A stretch of DNA of 64,000 bases from Caulobacter sp. (GTDB lineage: Bacteria; Pseudomonadota; Alphaproteobacteria; Caulobacterales; Caulobacteraceae), in contig JAQGIP010000027.1 in assembly GCA_028291055.1 (NCBI GenBank), positions 24,144 through 88,143 of the forward strand, read 5' to 3'. The notes below the pieces were generated by a model. It searched no databases and was not told the origin of the DNA. It worked only from the letters and a program-made list of their open reading frames with translations. This document shows, piece after piece, positions 7,710-16,853 of this stretch; the stretch's first letter is position 1, and every line of letters begins with the position of its first letter. The translations under genes and the position numbers were made by a program.

Positions 7710-8395
7710 TGGACATGACCCCGACGCAGAGCGCCACCGCCGTCAGCGACGTGCTGCGCCGCCTGACCGTGGTGTTCACCGACTTCGAACAACGCCTGAG
7801 CGCCACCCCGCTGATCCGCCGCCTGACCCGGGGCCGATTCACCGACGCCGACTACCGCGCCTTCCTGATCGGCCTGCGCCAGCAGGTGAAGGATGGGGCG
7901 CTGTGGATGAGCCGCGCGGCCTCCAACATCAACGACGACCAGCTGGAGCTGCGCTCGAAGCTGATGCGCCACGCAGTCACCGAGCACCGCGACTTCCGCC
8001 TGCTCGAAGCCAACTATGTGGCCGTGGGCGGCGCGCTGGCCGAGATTCGCGACGCGGAGAAGAACATCGGTTCGGAGGCCCTGTCGGCCTGGATGTTCCA
8101 TGAGGCGTCCAAGCCCGATCCGTATGGGCTGCTGGGCGCTATGTGGATCATCGAGGGGCTGGGCAACATCAAGGCCGGGGAATGGGGGAGGCTCGTGCAG
8201 CAGCGCCTGGACCTGCCTGACGAGGCCGTCAGCTTCCTGCTCTATCACGGCGAGAACGACGCCGAGCACATGGCCGAGTTCGAACAGATGCTGGGCCTGG
8301 TCCTGCCCGACGAGGCGGTGGCCAGGCGCATCGTGCGCACGGCGGAAGTGACGGCCCGCCTCTACGCCCTGCAGATCGAGGAGATGACCGCTTGA
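7709..8395 (+). CDS. Heme-oxygenase-like iron-containing redox protein (TenA/HDO superfamily)
   Basis: 228 residues, all-helical, starting at the ATG that overlaps the upstream TGA. It resembles the iron-containing redox enzyme / heme-oxygenase-like diiron oxidase superfamily. Candidate metal ligands fall at the expected spacing: His88/Glu92/His93 (RHAVTEHRDFRLLE), Glu149 (WIIEGLGN) and the helix YHGENDAEHMAEFE with His180, Glu182, Asp184, His187 and Glu190. Known relatives include UndA, which decarboxylates fatty acids to 1-alkenes, and CADD/PqqC-like proteins. Coupled to a condensing enzyme it could oxidise or decarboxylate the acyl product. The chemistry is inference. Confidence 0.7.
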   Translation: MDMTPTQSATAVSDVLRRLTVVFTDFEQRLSATPLIRRLTRGRFTDADYRAFLIGLRQQVKDGALWMSRAASNINDDQLELRSKLMRHAVTEHRDFRLLEANYVAVGGALAEIRDAEKNIGSEALSAWMFHEASKPDPYGLLGAMWIIEGLGNIKAGEWGRLVQQRLDLPDEAVSFLLYHGENDAEHMAEFEQMLGLVLPDEAVARRIVRTAEVTARLYALQIEEMTA

Positions 8396-9336
8396 AGCCG
8401 GCGCGAGCCAATGGCTTTCCGGGGGATTTCGACCCGGCGACATTCGATCCCAAGGATCCCGATCCCTGGCTGGCCCTCTACCTCGACCAGAGCCTGCCCA
8501 TCGCGGCGGAGGCCAAGACGGCGCTGCTGCGCGGCAACCGCTCGTGGTCGCGGCGCTGGATGTTCAACATCGTGCGGCCCTTCGTCTTCCTCTTCTTCCT
8601 GTTCGTGAAGCTGCTGCGCGGCATCAGCCCCCACCATCCCAACCTCAACGGCTTCCTGCACAAGACCATCCACTGGGGCCTGAAGACCTTCGGCTCGCCG
8701 GAGTGCAACACCCTGATCCTGCGCCACTTCCACATCGGCACGGAGCTGCTGGGGTTCATCAAGGCCAACGCCGGACCGGTCAGCATCGAGACCGTGCCGC
8801 TGCGGCCCACCACCCTGAAGGCGCTCGAAGACAACGTCTTCCTGCAGCACGACCTCAACGTCTTCAACTTCATCATCCAGCTGAACATCAGCCTGCGCGA
8901 GCAGGGCCGCGACCTGGCGCCGGTCGACGATCTCGACCTGTCGATGATCTCCTCGGAGCCCTTCGCGCTGGAGCCCCTGCCCGACGGCCCGCTGAACTTC
9001 GTCGACGCCCAGACGGCCATCGAATTCTACACGCCGCTCTATGCCCTGATGCTGCCCCGGGCCGACTTCGTGCGCGCGGCCCAGTCGCTGCAGCTCGACG
9101 AGACGGTGGCCATCTATATCGCCAAGATCCTGGGCAGCGACTACCACCTGGCCTTCATGAAGAACGGCCACCCACTGGTGCCCCTGTCGACCTTGCAGGC
9201 GGGCTACCGGCTGATGATGCATGGCCTGGACTGCGAGGGCCTGCACGGGTGGCTGCGCCAGATCAAGGCGCGGCAGGCGGCGGGGCTGCCCATGGACCCG
9301 AGGCAGCCAACGCTGGGCGTTTCCAGTATTGCGTAG
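8392..9336 (+). CDS. Unrecognised operon partner with histidine-rich motifs
   Basis: 314 residues if translation begins at TTG 8392, which overlaps the previous stop (TTGA); the nearest in-frame ATG would lose 56 residues. One amphipathic/hydrophobic stretch (residues 60-75, NIVRPFVFLFFLFVKLL) could lie in or on the membrane. Conserved-looking polar clusters are RHFHIGTE (His112, His114, Glu118), LQHDLNVFNF (His153, Asp154) and DYHLAFMKNGH, a distribution that could bind metal. I do not recognise the family. Tight coupling to the condensing enzyme and iron protein implies a shared pathway. Confidence 0.65.
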   Translation: MKPARANGFPGDFDPATFDPKDPDPWLALYLDQSLPIAAEAKTALLRGNRSWSRRWMFNIVRPFVFLFFLFVKLLRGISPHHPNLNGFLHKTIHWGLKTFGSPECNTLILRHFHIGTELLGFIKANAGPVSIETVPLRPTTLKALEDNVFLQHDLNVFNFIIQLNISLREQGRDLAPVDDLDLSMISSEPFALEPLPDGPLNFVDAQTAIEFYTPLYALMLPRADFVRAAQSLQLDETVAIYIAKILGSDYHLAFMKNGHPLVPLSTLQAGYRLMMHGLDCEGLHGWLRQIKARQAAGLPMDPRQPTLGVSSIA

Positions 9337-9493
9337 AGGTACTTATGCCTCGGCGGAGTGTTTCACTTCGTTATGTTGTTACGCGGGCGAAATGTGGTGA
9401 ACCTATGCTTTCCATTGGCATTCAGCATGGGCTCAGGCGAGGCGTGTGACAGTCAACCTTGTCACGGCATCCAGCCGAACAAAGGAGTTCATC

Positions 9494-9817
9494 ATGAAAC
9501 GTCTTCTCATCGGCGCCGTCGCCCTGTCCCTGCTGGGCGGCTCGGCCGCTCTGGCCGCGCCCAACGGCGGGGACCATCGTCAGGACAACAACAACCACGG
9601 CCAGCCCGCCGCCCAGCATGACCAGCGCGGCGGCCAGCACTGGGGCCGCGGCCAACGCCTGCCCTCCAACTACCGCACCACCCGCTATCGCGTGGACTAT
9701 CGCAGCCACCACCTGCGCGCCCCGCCGCGCGGCTATCAGTGGGTCCAGGTCAACAACGACTATCTGCTGGTGGCGCTGACCACCGGCCTGATCAGCCAGA
9801 TCATCGCCGGCCACTAG
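9494..9817 (+). CDS. RcnB-family periplasmic protein
   Basis: 107 residues with a signal peptide (MKRLLIGAVALSLLGGSAAL-A), a Gln/His/Asn-rich linker (DNNNHGQPAAQHDQRGGQHW) and the RcnB signature at the C-terminus: YRVDYRSHHLRAPPRGYQWV followed by VNNDYLLVALTTGLI. RcnB proteins help keep nickel and cobalt homeostasis in the periplasm of E. coli, but most homologues are uncharacterised. AAAGGAG sits 8 bases before ATG 9494, which decides the start. It ends in a strong terminator shared with the convergent ABC transporter. Confidence 0.85.
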   Translation: MKRLLIGAVALSLLGGSAALAAPNGGDHRQDNNNHGQPAAQHDQRGGQHWGRGQRLPSNYRTTRYRVDYRSHHLRAPPRGYQWVQVNNDYLLVALTTGLISQIIAGH

Positions 9818-9824
9818 ATCAACC

Positions 9825-9857
9825 AAAGGCCCCGGCGGGTTCGCTCGCCGGGGCTTT
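9825..9857. terminator. Bidirectional intrinsic terminator
   Basis: AAAGGCCCCGGCG pairs with CGCCGGGGCTTT around an 8-base loop, flanked by A and T runs on opposite sides, so it can terminate both the RcnB-like gene (+) and the ABC transporter (-). Confidence 0.85.
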
Positions 9858-9865
9858 GTGATGTC

Positions 9866-11716
<1,851 letters not shown>

Positions 11717-11836
11717 AAGCCGCCCGCCCCTTGCCTAAATCGCGCTCGTTCGCTATAGCCGCGCCTCTTCGAAAGGTCCCTTGGTGGTCAAGGGCGCCTG
11801 AAGCACGCCGCAGCTTTAAGTCGGTTGGACCGAGCC

Positions 11837-12061
11837 ATGAAACAAGACACCCACCCCGACTATCACTTCATCACCGTGGTGATGACCGACGGCACCACCT
11901 ATCAGACGCGCTCCACCTATCAAAAGGAAGGCGCGACCCTGAACCTGGATATCGACCCGAAGACCCACCCGGCGTGGACCGGCGGTAACCAGCACCTGCT
12001 CGACCGCGGCGGCCGCGTGTCGCGCTTCAACGCGAAATTCGGCGCCTTCACCAAGAAATAA
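11837..12061 (+). CDS. rpmE: 50S ribosomal protein L31 (zinc-free form)
   Basis: 74 residues beginning [20 protein letters not shown], with the conserved [16 protein letters not shown] and RVSRFNAKF blocks of L31. The protein has no cysteine at all, so it lacks the CxxC zinc ribbon of C+ L31, as is usual in Caulobacterales. ATG 11837 is used because L31 begins directly at MK.DTHP. A strong terminator follows; the gene is monocistronic. Confidence 0.95.
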   Translation: MKQDTHPDYHFITVVMTDGTTYQTRSTYQKEGATLNLDIDPKTHPAWTGGNQHLLDRGGRVSRFNAKFGAFTKK

Positions 12062-12103
12062 GCGCCCCGTCCCCCAAGACACGTCTTCGGGAACGACCTT
12101 AAG

Positions 12104-12133
12104 AGCCGGCGGCAGCGATGCCGCCGGCTTTTT
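12104..12133 (+). terminator. Intrinsic terminator of rpmE
   Basis: AGCCGGCGGCA, a GCGA loop, then TGCCGCCGGCT followed by TTTT: a perfect 11-bp GC stem with a T run. Confidence 0.9.
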
Positions 12134-12167
12134 GCTGCGCCTTGACCGCCTTCAAACAATGATCTAT

Positions 12168-12183
12168 TTAACTTTTTAGTTAA
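12168..12183. promoter_or_regulatory. Palindromic operator in front of the ArsR-family gene
   Basis: TTAACT-TTTT-AGTTAA is a perfect 6-4-6 palindrome ending 14 bases before the TTG start of the ArsR-type repressor, in a short AT-rich stretch. Position and symmetry indicate autoregulation of the repressor-desaturase operon. It is not a CtrA site, because the two TTAA halves are separated by 8 rather than 7 bases. Confidence 0.65.
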
Positions 12184-12197
12184 TTAGGACTTTCGTC

Positions 12198-12518
12198 TTG
12201 GAAAAGATATTCGAAGCCCTGGCCTCCACGCCCAGGCGCAAGATCCTGGCCTATCTGTCGGAGGTCGATCTGACTGCGGGCGAGATCGCCTCGCGGTTTT
12301 CGATGAGCAAGCCGGCCATCTCCAAGCACCTGCAGATCCTGGAGAACGCGGGCCTGGTGCGCAGCGAAAAGCGCGGCCAGTTCGTCCACTACAGCCTGGT
12401 CCCGGAGAACCTGGCCAACACGCTGAACGGCTTCGTCCAGAACGTCTGCCCGGTGTCGCGCCCGCTGAAGAGCGAGAGCGCGGCGATCAAGGCGGCGCGC
12501 AAGCCGATCACCGAGTAG
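12198..12518 (+). CDS. ArsR/SdpR-family transcriptional repressor
   Basis: 106 residues, winged helix. Residues 1-80 contain EALASTPRRKILAYLS, LTAGEIASRFSMSKPAISKH (recognition helix) and LVRSEKRGQFVHYSLVPE (wing). The metal-binding CxC pairs of ArsR/SmtB are absent (a single Cys occurs near residue 83), so it is of the SdpR-like, non-metal type. The start is TTG 12198, since no ATG precedes the conserved helix. It heads an operon with a desaturase 12 bases downstream and probably represses it through the TTAACT palindrome. Confidence 0.88.
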   Translation: MEKIFEALASTPRRKILAYLSEVDLTAGEIASRFSMSKPAISKHLQILENAGLVRSEKRGQFVHYSLVPENLANTLNGFVQNVCPVSRPLKSESAAIKAARKPITE

Positions 12519-12530
12519 GAGCGCAAGGTC

Positions 12531-13472
12531 ATGCAGCTGGTCCCCGGTTCGGAGCGTGTCATCGCAACCTCGGGGGCCAATCCCGTGGAGGGTGTGGTGC
12601 GATGGGCGCCGGCCAAGTCGCTGTGGATCGGCGCGATGACGCTGGCGGCCTTGGTGGCGGGGCCGGTCTTCTTCAGTTGGAGCGGGTTCGCGCTCTTCCT
12701 GGTCACCAGCGGCGTCACCCTGTGCTTCGGCCATTCGGTCGGCATGCATCGGCGGCTGATCCACAACAGCTTCGCCTGTCCCCTCTGGCTGGAACACATC
12801 TGCGTCTATTTCGGCGTGCTGGTGGGCATGGCCGGGCCGATCGGCATGACCCGCATCCACGACCTGCGCGACTGGGCCCAGCGCCAGCCGGACTGCCACG
12901 ACTTCTTCTGTCATAGGCGCGGCTTCTGGCGCGACGCCTGGTGGCAGCTGCATTGCCGGCTGCACCTGGATCACCCGCCGGAGTTCAGGCTGGAGCCGCG
13001 TCTCGCCGCCGATCGCGTGCATCACTGGATGGAGCGGACGTGGATGTGGCAGCAGCTGCCCTGGGCGATCCTGTTCTTCCTGCTGGGTGGCTGGAGCTGG
13101 GTGATCTGGGGGATTTGCGTGCGCGTGGCGGTCAGCGTCACGGGCCACTGGCTGGTCGGCCACTACGCCCACCGCGAGGGCCACCAGACCTGGATCGTGG
13201 AAGGCGCCGCCGCCCAAGGCCACAACGTCGCCATCGCCGGCCTGATCAGCATGGGCGAGAGCTGGCACAACAACCACCATGCCTTCCCGGGCTCGGCGAA
13301 GCTGGGCCTGCATCCGGGCGAGATCGATCTGGGCTGGCGCCTGCTTCAGATCTTCGAGGCGATGGGCCTGGCCTGGGACATCCGCACGCCGGAAACCATG
13401 CCGCATCGGCCCGCGCTGAAACGGGTGGCCGGACGCGAGGCGGCCGACGGCGCGCGCGAGGTGATGGGATGA
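12531..13472 (+). CDS. Membrane acyl-CoA/fatty acid desaturase, variant second histidine box
   Basis: 313 residues with four membrane-spanning segments. Histidine box 1 (HRRLIH, residues 73-78) and box 3 (HNNHH, 246-250, in ESWHNNHHAFP) are canonical. At the place of box 2 (normally HxxHH) the sequence is H110-DLRD, followed by CHDFFCHRR, so two expected iron ligands are replaced. This pattern may define a subfamily with ligands supplied by the other histidines (His123, His128, His141, His145). Its predicted job is insertion of a double bond into an acyl chain under ArsR-family control. The stop overlaps the next start (ATGA). Confidence 0.82.
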   Translation: MQLVPGSERVIATSGANPVEGVVRWAPAKSLWIGAMTLAALVAGPVFFSWSGFALFLVTSGVTLCFGHSVGMHRRLIHNSFACPLWLEHICVYFGVLVGMAGPIGMTRIHDLRDWAQRQPDCHDFFCHRRGFWRDAWWQLHCRLHLDHPPEFRLEPRLAADRVHHWMERTWMWQQLPWAILFFLLGGWSWVIWGICVRVAVSVTGHWLVGHYAHREGHQTWIVEGAAAQGHNVAIAGLISMGESWHNNHHAFPGSAKLGLHPGEIDLGWRLLQIFEAMGLAWDIRTPETMPHRPALKRVAGREAADGAREVMG

Positions 13473-14839
13473 GCATGCTCGCCTTCCCGTTCAGCCTGCG
13501 TGGACGGCTTTCCCGGCTGCCTTATCTCGCCGCCTGCATCACCGTCTTCCTTGCGCAATATGCGGCGCTTCTGGCGGCCCATCTGCGTGTGGCCGGGCCA
13601 ATGACCTATGATTGGCAGTTCTTCCTCATCCCCTTGAGGTCGATGGTCAACACACCCCTCGCGGCCCAGCCCGTCACAGCCCTTGCCTTGTTGACGGTGT
13701 TGCTGCTGAGCGGCTGGACGCTGGCCGCATTGACCTTCCGAAGAGCCGCCGACGCGCGGGTCGGCGGCATGGCGGCGGCCTGCGCCATCGTGCCCGTGGC
13801 GCAAATCCTGGTCATCGCCATCCTGAGCCTGGCGCCCAGCCGCGCGGAGGGGGCCGCCGAGAGCTTCCCGTCGCGGTCCGATGAGCCCTCCCGGCCGCCT
13901 GGAGAAACCGATTGGGTCAGCGCCATCCAGGGGCTGATGGGCGGCTCGGCGCTCACCCTGGTCGCTGTGGCCCTGGGCGCGCTCGGCTTCGGCAGCTACG
14001 GCTACGGCCTGTTCGTCGCGGCGCCCTTCTTCGTAGGCGCCCTGGCGGCCTACCTCGCCAACCGCAACGGCGCCGTATCGCCGGGCGAAACCCATAGCGC
14101 GGTATTCGGCGCCCTCGCGGTCGGCGGCCTGGCCCTGCTTGCCACCGCCCTCGAAGGCTTTGTCTGCCTGGTGATTGCCATGCCCCTCGCCGCCGGCGCG
14201 GCTTTTGTCGGCGGGCTGCTGGGGCGCGCCGCGGCCATCCGGGGCCTGCGCTCACATCGCCAGACCCTCGCCAGCCTGGCGATGCTGCCGGCTCTGCTGG
14301 CCGCCGAGCCCCTGCTACCGCCCACCGCCGACTTCCAGGTGACGCAGAGCATCGACATCGCCGCCCCACCGGAGCGGGTGTGGTCGGCGCTGAGTTCGGA
14401 TGACGCCATTACAGAGGCGCCGGGCCTGCCGTTCAGCGCGGGCGTCGCCTATGCCACGGGCGCGCATTTCGAAGGTCAGGGTGTGGGTGCAACGCGTTTG
14501 GGGCTGTTTTCGACCGGCGTTGCCCGCGAGCGCGTGACCGAATGGCGGCCGGGCAAGGCGCTGGGGTTCGCGGTGTTGAGCGATCCACCCGCCATGCGCG
14601 AGATGAGCCCCTACGGCCAGGTCCATGCGCCGCATGTGAAGGGATATTTCCGGACCCTGGAATCGCGCTTCACGCTGGCGCCGTTGCCCAATGGCCAGAC
14701 GCGGCTGACCCTGTCCAGCCGGCACAGCCTGAGGCTGGATCCGGCGCTCTATTGGCTGCCGATCTCAAGCTGGGTCGTACGGCGAGGCGGCGCGCGGGTG
14801 CTGGAGCATATCCGGCACAGAGCGCAAGCCCTGCCCTAG
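13469..14839 (+). CDS. DUF805-like membrane protein fused to an SRPBCC domain
   Basis: 456 residues. The first part (MSMLAFPFSLRGRLSRLPYL) carries the GR.SR motif of DUF805 membrane proteins and about eight hydrophobic helices to residue 280. After a linker the C-terminus is a START-like lipid-binding fold: FQVTQSIDIAAPPERVWSAL, a central EGQGVGATRLG and a final amphipathic helix RRGGARVLEHIRHRAQ. It overlaps the desaturase gene by four bases, so it is coexpressed and may sense or handle the modified lipid. The stop TAG is the first codon of the dispersed repeat at 14837. Confidence 0.72.
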   Translation: MSMLAFPFSLRGRLSRLPYLAACITVFLAQYAALLAAHLRVAGPMTYDWQFFLIPLRSMVNTPLAAQPVTALALLTVLLLSGWTLAALTFRRAADARVGGMAAACAIVPVAQILVIAILSLAPSRAEGAAESFPSRSDEPSRPPGETDWVSAIQGLMGGSALTLVAVALGALGFGSYGYGLFVAAPFFVGALAAYLANRNGAVSPGETHSAVFGALAVGGLALLATALEGFVCLVIAMPLAAGAAFVGGLLGRAAAIRGLRSHRQTLASLAMLPALLAAEPLLPPTADFQVTQSIDIAAPPERVWSALSSDDAITEAPGLPFSAGVAYATGAHFEGQGVGATRLGLFSTGVARERVTEWRPGKALGFAVLSDPPAMREMSPYGQVHAPHVKGYFRTLESRFTLAPLPNGQTRLTLSSRHSLRLDPALYWLPISSWVVRRGGARVLEHIRHRAQALP

Positions 14840-14940
14840 AGCGTTGTCCGCTCCGATAGGATCGGAGCGGCGCTCCAGCTATTTGTTTTGTCGCGCTTTT
14901 CGGCGGCGAGCCGGTATCCACTTCGCCGGAAAGCGCTCTA
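14837..14940. repeat. 104-bp TAGAGCG...CTCTA dispersed element, complete copy
   Basis: Fills the whole gap between two convergent genes. It begins TAGAGCGTTGTCCGCTCC and has a GATCGGAGCGG hairpin, a TTTGTTTTGTCGCGCTTTTC core and GCCGGTATCCACTTCGCCGG, ending AAGCGCTCTA. Its first TAG is the stop of the DUF805/SRPBCC gene and its last CTA is the stop of the minus-strand rcdA gene. A reverse-oriented copy of the same length is at 39180-39283. Related GTGGAAACCGGTT-type elements are common in alphaproteobacteria. Confidence 0.8.
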
Positions 14941-15459
14941 GAGCCGCCCGAAGGCGCTTTGCAGGAGGTTGTGCTGGGCCAGGACCGGGTGGGGGGCTTC
15001 CACGGTGTCGGCTTCCAGATACATGCGCCGGTCCAGGTGGCGCACGCGCTCATAGAGGCGGCCCGATCGGTCCAGCAGGGTCAGCAGGCCGCCGGGCAGA
15101 TCGACGGCGGCGGGGTCGGGATCGCCCAGGCAGACGGCTTCGGCGCCCAGCCGATAGCGTTCCTCGCAGGCGGAATGGGGCTCCATGTCGCCCTCACGCA
15201 CGGCGCGCTGGACCAGCAGCCAGGAGGCCACCTGCATCAGACGGGTGGTGAGGCGCATGCTTTCGGAGGCGTAGGCCAAGGCCGCGGCGCGGGACAGAAG
15301 CTTGGAATCCTGGCGGCCGCCCCCGTCCAGATAGGCGGCGGTCTCTTCGACCAGCTCCATGCCTTCCTGGAAGGTGCGCTCGAACAGCTCCGAGCGCGCG
15401 AAGTCCTGGATCACGCCGGCGCGCCAGGGCGCGGACGCCGATTCCAAAAGATCGCTCAT
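14938..15459 (-). CDS. rcdA: DUF1465 protein, regulator of CtrA degradation
   Basis: 173 residues, helical. The sequence (ELVEETAAYLDGGGRQDSKL, then LTTRLMQVASWLLVQRAV, ACEERYRLG) is that of DUF1465, the family of Caulobacter RcdA. RcdA is an adaptor that, with CpdR and PopA, brings the cell-cycle regulator CtrA to ClpXP at the pole. The start is ATG 15459 (MSDLLESASAPW); a longer frame adds seven residues without a better ribosome site. The stop lies in the repeat element. Two TTAA half-sites (15553 and 15569) are upstream but are 12 bases apart, so they do not form a standard CtrA box. Confidence 0.85.
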   Translation of the reverse strand: MSDLLESASAPWRAGVIQDFARSELFERTFQEGMELVEETAAYLDGGGRQDSKLLSRAAALAYASESMRLTTRLMQVASWLLVQRAVREGDMEPHSACEERYRLGAEAVCLGDPDPAAVDLPGGLLTLLDRSGRLYERVRHLDRRMYLEADTVEAPHPVLAQHNLLQSAFGRL

Positions 15460-15568
15460 GACGCTTCGCCCCTGCAACACGACAGGACCCGCCCATCCAG
15501 CCTGCGGACTGCAATGCCCGTGCCAAACGTAAACGGCCTCTCGTGATCCCCCTTAACCCTAAGGTCCT

Positions 15569-15781
15569 TTAACTTTCGCTACTGCCGAAGTTGAACAGCG
15601 CGTCGGCCGCCGAGCGACCGGACTTCTTCTTCTCGAGCTGCGCGCGGGTGCGCGCGATCTCGCTCTGCAAGGCCTCGATCCGGTCCTCTAGATCGATCAC
15701 CCCATAGAGCTCGAGGTCCTCCCTGCTGACCTGCAACAACGGGTCGCCGCTGAACGTGCGCGGCTCGGCCGGATCTTCCAT
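15569..15781 (-). CDS. DUF1192 family protein
   Basis: 70 residues: MEDPAEPRTFSGDPLLQVSR, then DLELYGVIDLEDRIEALQSE and a short coiled coil (IARTRAQLEKKKSGRSAA) ending DALFNFG. The LE.YG..DLE.RI..L..EI pattern is DUF1192, a small alphaproteobacterial protein often found beside DUF1465. Function unknown. It lies 109 bases upstream of rcdA on the same strand. Confidence 0.85.
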   Translation of the reverse strand: MEDPAEPRTFSGDPLLQVSREDLELYGVIDLEDRIEALQSEIARTRAQLEKKKSGRSAADALFNFGSSES

Positions 15782-15865
15782 CGCCTGGTCTCCCTATGCC
15801 GGAGCCTTGAGGGCGGCTATCTGAACCCCTTAAAGCCCGCCCGCGCAAGTCTGAGGAGAACCGCC

Positions 15866-16843
15866 ATGATCTCTGGATCGATGTCCGCCATCAATATCGA
15901 AGGCGGCAAGGGGCCGGCCGAGAACCTGGAGGCGGTGCAGGCCCAGACGCCGGTTCCCGCCGAGGGACAGATCCTGATCCAGGTTAAGGCGGCGGGCGTG
16001 AACCGCCCCGACCTGCTGCAACGGGCCGGCTACTATCCGCCGCCGCCCGGCGCGCCGGCGACCCTGGGCCTGGAGGTCGCGGGTATTGTCGTCAAGGCGG
16101 CGGGGCGCTGGAAGGAGGGCGATAAGGTCTGCGCCCTGCTCGGCGGCGGCGGCTATGCGGAATATGCGGCGGTGGATGCGCGCCACGCCCTGCCCATCCC
16201 CGAGGGCGTCGACTTCATCCATGCGGCGGGCCTGCCGGAGACGGTGTTCACGGTCTATGCCAACGTCTTCGAGCACGGGGCCTTGAAGGCCGGCGAGACG
16301 CTGCTGGTGCATGGGGCGACGTCGGGCATCGGCACGACGGCGATCCAGATGGCCAAGGCGGCCGGCGCGAAGGTGATCGCCACGGCGCGCGGCGCGGACA
16401 AGGCGGCCCAGGCCAAGGCGCTGGGGGCCGACATCGCGGTGGATGCTTCCACGCAAGATTTCGCCGAGGCGGCAAAGGCCGCCGGGGGCGTGGACGTGGT
16501 GCTGGACATGGTCGGCGCCAGCTATTTCGACAAGAACCTGGATGCGCTGAACGTGGGCGGGCGGATCGTCTACATCGCCTCGCTGGGCGGGCCGGTGATC
16601 GAGGTTCCCATCATGCGCATCATGCAAAAGCGCGCGGTGCTGACGGGATCGACCCTGCGGCCGCGCTCGGCCGACGAGAAGGCGAGGATCGCCGCCGAGG
16701 TCGAGCGGGTGGTGTGGCCCTGGGTCGCGGCCGGCAAGGTGAAGGCCATCGTCGACAAGACCTTCCCCCTGCACGAAGCCGGCAAGGCGCATGCCTTCCT
16801 GGAGAGCGGGGCGCTGGTGGGCAAGGTGGTGCTGACGATCTGA
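15866..16843 (+). CDS. NAD(P)H:quinone oxidoreductase, PIG3 type
   Basis: 325 residues of the medium-chain dehydrogenase superfamily without structural zinc. Visible are the catalytic-domain VKAAGVNRPDLLQRAGYYPP, the quinone oxidoreductase segment GLEVAGIVV, the Rossmann motif VHGATSGIGTTAIQMAKAAG and the ending GKVVLTI. It matches the PIG3-like quinone oxidoreductases, which reduce quinones using NADPH. It is divergent from the DUF1192 gene and followed at once by a 215-bp palindrome. Confidence 0.9.
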   Translation: MISGSMSAINIEGGKGPAENLEAVQAQTPVPAEGQILIQVKAAGVNRPDLLQRAGYYPPPPGAPATLGLEVAGIVVKAAGRWKEGDKVCALLGGGGYAEYAAVDARHALPIPEGVDFIHAAGLPETVFTVYANVFEHGALKAGETLLVHGATSGIGTTAIQMAKAAGAKVIATARGADKAAQAKALGADIAVDASTQDFAEAAKAAGGVDVVLDMVGASYFDKNLDALNVGGRIVYIASLGGPVIEVPIMRIMQKRAVLTGSTLRPRSADEKARIAAEVERVVWPWVAAGKVKAIVDKTFPLHEAGKAHAFLESGALVGKVVLTI

Positions 16844-16853
16844 CGCCAATGCG

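Noticed and set aside
12168..12183. CtrA binding site (TTAA-N7-TTAA)
   Set aside because: The TTAA halves are 8 bases apart and the whole is a symmetric palindrome directly before an ArsR-type gene, so an autoregulatory operator fits better.
15553..15572. CtrA box upstream of rcdA
   Set aside because: Two TTAA half-sites are present but with 12 bases between them, outside the known spacing.
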